A stretch of DNA of 9,591 nucleotides from Pseudomonadota bacterium (GTDB taxonomy: Bacteria > Pseudomonadota > Gammaproteobacteria > Arenicellales > UBA868). Under the pieces are notes generated by a model. It made no database searches. It was not told the DNA's origin and was given only the letters and a program-made list of their open reading frames with translations. The stretch covers positions 1 to 9,591 of the forward strand of contig JABJIU010000248.1 of assembly GCA_018661145.1 (NCBI GenBank), read 5' to 3'. Position numbers and translations under genes: made by a program. Below are positions 6,149 to 9,591 of the stretch, in pieces (the first letter of the stretch is position 1; every line of letters starts with the position of its first letter).

Positions 6149-6743
6149 CAAGACATTGCTACAAAAATCATTATTGCCTTTGGGGCTTGTTGTTGCCTTA
6201 AGTTTTATTCAGGCAGTTGAAGCGCGGGTACAGAAGATAGCTATCTGCTATGACTTCAGCTGCAAAACCCTTCAGCAGGTGGTGTTGTCTGCTGAGGAGT
6301 GGCGCAGCGTGATCGGCTGGTTTTACCCGGCAGCGTACACCGCTGTTGAAGAAAGGGAGCAACTCCGTCAGGCCATTGGCTGGATGGAGGTCGTCATCGG
6401 GCGACACACGCCTACTCACCGTGACAAAGGGCTCAACCTTGAGAAAAATCCTGAATTTCCTGGCCAGCTTGACTGCATAGACGAGTCACTCAACATCACC
6501 ACCTACATGCAGTTGTTCCAGGACCAGGGGCATCTGCGTCGACACCGAGTGATCGACCGGGCCTACCGAAAGGCGGGTTTTGATGCGCACTGGGCTGGAC
6601 AGATCGAGGAAATCAACACTGGTGAACGCTTTGTCATCGACAGTTGGTTTCAGGATAACGGCATGTTGCCGTACCTCTCCCCCAGCACCGACTGGTTTGA
6701 CATCACCGACCTTCAGATCCTGACCTTTGGGATTCAGGACTGA
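6138..6743 (+). CDS. Secreted protein of unknown function with a possible Cys-His-Asp transglutaminase-like triad
   Basis: I do not recognise a named family for this 201-residue protein. Residues 1-29 look like a Sec signal peptide: basic start (Arg4, Lys5, Lys10), hydrophobic core LLPLGLVVALSFI and a Val-Glu-Ala cleavage site after residue 29, so a periplasmic location is likely. The mature protein has only three cysteines, Cys37 and Cys42 (CYDFSC) and Cys113. The block GQLDCIDESLNITTYMQL (109-126), followed by DAHWAGQIEE (149-158) and GERFVIDSWFQDNG (162-175), gives Cys113, His151 and Asp168. The 38- and 17-residue spacings resemble the triad order and spacing of LapG-like transglutaminase-fold cysteine peptidases; this is inference. 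No Shine-Dalgarno sequence precedes the ATG; TTG at 6141 is an alternative start. mnmA begins 33 bases downstream, so the two are probably co-transcribed. Confidence 0.85.
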   Translation: MLIRKTLLQKSLLPLGLVVALSFIQAVEARVQKIAICYDFSCKTLQQVVLSAEEWRSVIGWFYPAAYTAVEEREQLRQAIGWMEVVIGRHTPTHRDKGLNLEKNPEFPGQLDCIDESLNITTYMQLFQDQGHLRRHRVIDRAYRKAGFDAHWAGQIEEINTGERFVIDSWFQDNGMLPYLSPSTDWFDITDLQILTFGIQD

Positions 6744-6776
6744 CGGCACACTTAGCCGGGAGATGCCGGCCCCCTC

Positions 6777-7871
6777 ATGACGCCGCGCAACCAAAAAGTC
6801 GTCGTGGGCCTCTCTGGGGGCGTAGATTCCGCGATTGCTGCTGCCCGTCTCAAGGCGCAAGGCTGGGATGTGACAGCCCTCTTTATGAAAAACTGGGAAG
6901 AAGACGATGATGCTGAGTATTGCGCAGCCCGGGAAGACCTTGCGATGGCGCAGCAGGTGGTCGAAGCGCTCGACATTCCGCTTCGTACAGTCAATTTCGC
7001 TCATGAATACTGGGAGCGGGTGTTCGCAATCTTTCTACGCGAATACGAAGCCGGTCGAACTCCAAACCCCGATGTACTCTGTAACCGTGAAATCAAATTC
7101 AAAGAATTTCTTTCCTACGCGCATCAACTCGGAAGCGATTACATTGCCACTGGGCACTACGCCCGAATCGAGAAAGTGGGCGGCGCTTTCCGGCTGTTGA
7201 AGGCACATGACCTCAGCAAGGATCAGTCTTACTTTCTGCATACATTGGACCAGAGAGCGCTTTCGCCCACGCTGTTTCCTTTAGGTGAGGCGCAGAAAAA
7301 AGATATCCGGACCGAGGCGAACACGTTGGGCCTTCCCAATGCCGACCGCAAAGACAGCACAGGAATCTGCTTTATCGGAGAACAGCGCTTTGCGGACTTT
7401 TTGGCCCGGTATCTGCCGCCCAAGCCCGGCAGGATGTGTACCCCCGATGGAGAGCCCGTCGGTGAGCACCAGGGCTTATGGTTTTATACCCTCGGCCAGC
7501 GCCAAGGCCTCGACATCGGCGGACCGGGTGAAGCCTGGTATGTTTCAGCCAAAAATATCCAGACAAATGTCCTGACGGTAGTTCAGGGGCATGACCATCC
7601 CGAGCTCATGAGGAGATCGGTTGTGGCTAAAAGTATGCATTGGGTGAGCAATACTCCCAATGCCTCACTGATGCACTGCTGTGCAAAAACACGCTACCGG
7701 CAGACTGACCAGGCCTGCGTGGTTCATATCCAAGCAAGCGATGTGGTTCTTGTCGAATTCGACGAACCCCAGCGGGCTCCTACGCCCGGACAATCTCTGG
7801 TGCTTTACCAGGGCGACCAAGTCCTCGGCGGGGGCATCATCAGCGCCACTCACTCCGCTGGCCGCTCCTGA
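6777..7871 (+). CDS. mnmA: tRNA-specific 2-thiouridylase MnmA
   Basis: MnmA activates the wobble uridine 34 of tRNA-Lys, -Glu and -Gln with ATP and inserts sulfur delivered by the IscS-TusABCDE relay, forming s2U. The 364 residues compare with 368 in E. coli. The ATP PP-loop SGGVDS is at 13-18. The acidic insertion EEDDDAEYC (41-49) is typical of gammaproteobacterial forms. Catalytic Cys102 in NPDVLCNREIKF and Cys198 in DSTGICFIGE correspond to E. coli Cys102 and Cys199. GHYARI (126-131), KDQSYFL (148-154), GEHQGLWFYTLGQR and the C-terminal KTRYRQTD and GGGII complete the family pattern. The frame has a stop at 6753, and ATG 6777 is the only good start. The nearest purine-rich site, GGGAG (6758-6762), is 14 bases away, which is rather far. 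It follows the secreted protein gene and precedes a transporter gene by 8 bases. Confidence 0.98.
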   Translation: MTPRNQKVVVGLSGGVDSAIAAARLKAQGWDVTALFMKNWEEDDDAEYCAAREDLAMAQQVVEALDIPLRTVNFAHEYWERVFAIFLREYEAGRTPNPDVLCNREIKFKEFLSYAHQLGSDYIATGHYARIEKVGGAFRLLKAHDLSKDQSYFLHTLDQRALSPTLFPLGEAQKKDIRTEANTLGLPNADRKDSTGICFIGEQRFADFLARYLPPKPGRMCTPDGEPVGEHQGLWFYTLGQRQGLDIGGPGEAWYVSAKNIQTNVLTVVQGHDHPELMRRSVVAKSMHWVSNTPNASLMHCCAKTRYRQTDQACVVHIQASDVVLVEFDEPQRAPTPGQSLVLYQGDQVLGGGIISATHSAGRS

Positions 7872-7879
7872 GTCCGTCC

Positions 7880-8779
7880 GTGTCCCCTGCTGCTTATGAC
7901 CTGCCGCTTCGCGGCATTTTCCTTTACGTCTCACAAGTCGTCTGTTTCCTTGTCATTAGTATTCTGGTCAAATCACTCGCGCCCTACTTTTCAGTGATCG
8001 AACTGCTGCTGGTGCGCTTCAGCTTTACCCTCCTGGTTCTGCTGGCGATCATCGGCCCAAAAAGGGAGGCGGGGTTTTTCAAGACCCGTTATCCAATCGA
8101 TCACATGATTCGAACAAGCTGCGGCATGGCGGCAATCGGTTTGAGTTTCGTAGCGCTTTCAGAGGCCTTTATTGCCAACGTCACTGCCGTAACCCTGAGT
8201 GCCCCCATCATTGCTGTCGTACTCGCTTTTTTTGTTCTGCACGAGCAGATACGGCTTTCTCGGATGATTGCTGTGATCATCGGATTTATTGGAATTTTGA
8301 TGATCATCAAACCAGGATTTGGCAGCTCAAGTCCTGCGATCTACGCAGCACTTGGGGCTGCTATTCTCTATTCGTTCGTGATCGTCTGGTTACGCAAGCT
8401 GAATCGCACAGAACATCCCTTGCGTATTTCGTTTTATTACAATCTCGCAGGCACCATTGTATTTTTGGGTTGGGCTCTTTTTATCGGGTTCGCTGATGCT
8501 TGGACCGAAACGCCCATGCTTTTGGGACTGATTCTGCTACTCGGCGTAACGGGGGCCGCGCAACAAATCTTGCTGAGTTATTCATTCCGCTATGCCGATG
8601 CCAGCCTTCTGGCGCCCTTTGATTATTTTGCTTTGCCTTTTGCCCTGATCGTGGGGCTAATTTTCTGGGGCGAAATACCGGACCTGATATCACTAATAGG
8701 CGTCGGCACCATTGCGGCCTGCGGCATTGGGCTAGTGGCCAAGGAATTCCAGCTCTTGCGAAAACGCCCCGCCCATTAA
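7880..8779 (+). CDS. EamA-family (DMT superfamily) inner-membrane transporter
   Basis: The 299-residue protein is strongly hydrophobic, with about ten predicted membrane segments in two homologous EamA halves (roughly residues 12-144 and 152-286), the usual drug/metabolite transporter layout. Each half has the characteristic segment ending near an acidic residue: SAPIIAVVLAFFVLHEQI (107-124) and LPFALIVGLIFWGEIP (252-267), the first followed by IGFIGILMIIKPG (134-146). The tail QLLRKRPAH is basic and probably cytoplasmic. Members export amino acids, metabolites or drugs, and the substrate cannot be inferred. The start is GTG, 8 bases after the mnmA stop, with no visible ribosome-binding site, so translation probably depends on coupling to mnmA. 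No upstream in-frame start was seen. There is no obvious functional link to tRNA thiolation. Confidence 0.93.
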   Translation: MSPAAYDLPLRGIFLYVSQVVCFLVISILVKSLAPYFSVIELLLVRFSFTLLVLLAIIGPKREAGFFKTRYPIDHMIRTSCGMAAIGLSFVALSEAFIANVTAVTLSAPIIAVVLAFFVLHEQIRLSRMIAVIIGFIGILMIIKPGFGSSSPAIYAALGAAILYSFVIVWLRKLNRTEHPLRISFYYNLAGTIVFLGWALFIGFADAWTETPMLLGLILLLGVTGAAQQILLSYSFRYADASLLAPFDYFALPFALIVGLIFWGEIPDLISLIGVGTIAACGIGLVAKEFQLLRKRPAH

Positions 8780-8793
8780 CGTAGAAATAAGAA

Positions 8794-8844
8794 CACTCGG
8801 GCAACGCCAAAAGACGTTTTGCTTAAGCCCATTCAGTCCGAGTG
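8794..8844. repeat. Nested inverted repeats between convergent genes, possible weak terminator
   Basis: CACTCGG (8794-8800) is exactly complementary to CCGAGTG (8838-8844). Inside lie GGGC (8799-8802) with GCCC (8827-8830) and CAAAA-GACG-TTTTG (8808-8821). The group sits 3' of the EamA gene and overlaps the end of the small minus-strand ORF. It lacks a following T-run on either strand, so a terminator role is only a possibility suggested by the convergent layout. Confidence 0.3.
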
Positions 8845-8934
8845 CTTCTGGCAGGCCGTGATGGTCTCAGCCACGGCGTCAAGGCCCTTGTCCAGAGGGT
8901 AGCGGATAAAATAGATTTCTGGGTTATCAGTCAC
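8833..8934 (-). CDS. Possible small protein of 33 residues, overlapping the ABC ATPase stop
   Basis: A short frame starts with GTG at 8932-8934, inside the last codons of the ABC ATPase gene, and ends with TGA at 8833-8835. The peptide begins MTDNPEIYFIRYPLDKG and ends AVAETITACQKHSD. It has no signal peptide or membrane segment and one cysteine. GGAG lies only 2 bases before the GTG, which is tight, but the overlap with the upstream stop suggests translational coupling. By hand count 24 of 33 sense codons end in G or C, consistent with coding use. The same frame continues upstream to an ATG at 8989-8991 (52 residues), but that part overlaps the ATPase. I recognise no family. It may be a real small gene, a remnant, or chance. 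Confidence 0.4.
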   Translation of the reverse strand: MTDNPEIYFIRYPLDKGLDAVAETITACQKHSD

Positions 8935-9591
8935 TTCTCCGCTCGGCCAATGGATAGTGACAAGCAACCTTGCGCTCTTTCTCGTTGACATGAATGCTGG
9001 TCATCGAAGGGCGGGTCTCACGACACTGGTTGGTGGCGTACTTGCAGCGGGTATGGAACTCACATCCTGTCGGACGGCTCGCGAGACTCGGAACCTCCCC
9101 CTCGATCGAGACCAGCGATCGCCTTCTGTTGGGGTCGGGCTGAGGGACGCCGTTGACCAAGGCCTCAGTATAGGGATGAGCCGGCTGGGAAAAAATTTCA
9201 TCGGAATTCCCATATTCGATCAACCGGCCGAGATACATAATGGCCAGACGATCACTAACGTGACGTATTACCGGCAGATTGTGACTGATGATCAGATAGG
9301 ATAGGCCATGCGTAGCCTGTAGTTCATTCATCAGATTCAGTATCTCCCCCTGCACCGAGACATCCAGCCCTGCAGTAGGCTCATCAGCAATAATGATTCT
9401 AGGATTAAGCGCCAATGCTCTTGCCACACCCACCCGACGCGCCTGCCCGCCAGACAACTCATGGGGATACCGCGCCAGAAAATCCTGCGGCAAACGCACC
9501 ATTTCGCAAAGGCGGGCAGCCTCCTCATTCAGATCGGCATCGATCCGGTGAATCTGAAACGGCTCCGTGATCAGCGAGCGCACCGTCTGGC
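8927..9591 (-). CDS. Oligopeptide/dipeptide ABC transporter ATP-binding protein (OppF/DppF type), C-terminal part
   Basis: This is the cytoplasmic ATPase subunit of a peptide/nickel-type ABC importer. The frame is open at the right edge, so the N-terminus and Walker A are outside the window, leaving about 221 residues of the roughly 320-330 expected. Visible in order are the ABC signature LSGGQ, Walker B with catalytic Glu and D-loop (IIIADEPTAGLDVSVQ), the switch histidine in YLIISHNLP and MYLGRLIEYG. The C-terminal oligopeptide/dipeptide domain follows, with QPAHPYTEALV and the cysteine-rich GCEFHTRCKYATNQC. This domain separates the peptide transporter family from other ABC ATPases. The GTG at 9581-9583 is internal, not a start. 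The partner ATPase, permeases and binding protein should lie to the right. It converges on the EamA gene. Peptide versus other substrates cannot be decided. Confidence 0.95.
   Translation of the reverse strand, partial: QTVRSLITEPFQIHRIDADLNEEAARLCEMVRLPQDFLARYPHELSGGQARRVGVARALALNPRIIIADEPTAGLDVSVQGEILNLMNELQATHGLSYLIISHNLPVIRHVSDRLAIMYLGRLIEYGNSDEIFSQPAHPYTEALVNGVPQPDPNRRRSLVSIEGEVPSLASRPTGCEFHTRCKYATNQCRETRPSMTSIHVNEKERKVACHYPLAERRSD

Noticed and set aside
6486..7004. A 172-codon minus-strand open frame spanning the secreted protein gene and the start of mnmA
   Set aside because: It crosses the junction of two supported plus-strand genes and is antisense to the MnmA PP-loop region. Its composition looks like a shadow frame.
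8927..8991. Frameshift at the end of the ABC ATPase that would add the small-ORF sequence to its C-terminus
   Set aside because: The ATPase ends normally shortly after its cysteine-rich peptide-transporter domain (CHYPLAERRSD), so no extension is needed. A separate coupled ORF is simpler.
1..9591. A CRISPR array, toxin-antitoxin pair, phage defence island or mobile element
   Set aside because: No regularly spaced repeats, transposase, integrase, terminal inverted repeats or defence-type domains were seen. The genes are core metabolic and proteolytic functions plus transporters.

Overview
The window looks like a chromosomal housekeeping segment of a gammaproteobacterium, quite possibly a marine or Pseudomonas-like lineage; this placement is inferred from protein resemblance. 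ClpA and ClpS match the E. coli proteins almost residue for residue in length and motif position. AceA is of the short E. coli-like class, MnmA carries the acidic insertion after the PP-loop seen in gammaproteobacteria, and PurN has the E. coli catalytic layout. Coding density is high, the largest gap without a gene is about 207 bp, and there are no transposases, phage genes, CRISPR arrays, tRNAs or rRNAs.

Layout from left to right. The 3' two thirds of purN (+) enters at the left edge and converges on ridA (-). Read on the minus strand, clpS, clpA and ridA form a tandem block: ClpS, an N-degron adaptor, hands substrates to the ClpA unfoldase, and a RidA-family protein follows in the same reading frame as clpA. 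A strong intrinsic terminator separates this block from aceA (isocitrate lyase, -), which is divergent from a LysR-type regulator gene (+). Their shared 207-bp intergenic region is AT-rich and holds a dyad and several short repeats that could be operators. Downstream on the plus strand come a secreted protein of unknown function, mnmA (tRNA 2-thiouridylase) and an EamA/DMT-type membrane transporter, closely spaced and probably co-transcribed. At the right edge, on the minus strand, lies the 3' part of an oligopeptide/dipeptide ABC transporter ATPase gene, followed by a possible 33-codon gene that overlaps its stop.

The main functional themes are regulated proteolysis (ClpS-ClpA with an unlinked ClpP), the glyoxylate shunt with a candidate local regulator, and tRNA wobble-uridine thiolation. 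No clearly new multi-gene system is visible. The points most worth a second look are a possible Cys-His-Asp transglutaminase-like triad in the secreted unknown protein, the operator-like repeats between aceA and the LysR gene, the small ORF after the ABC ATPase, and the in-frame clpA-TAG-ridA arrangement.
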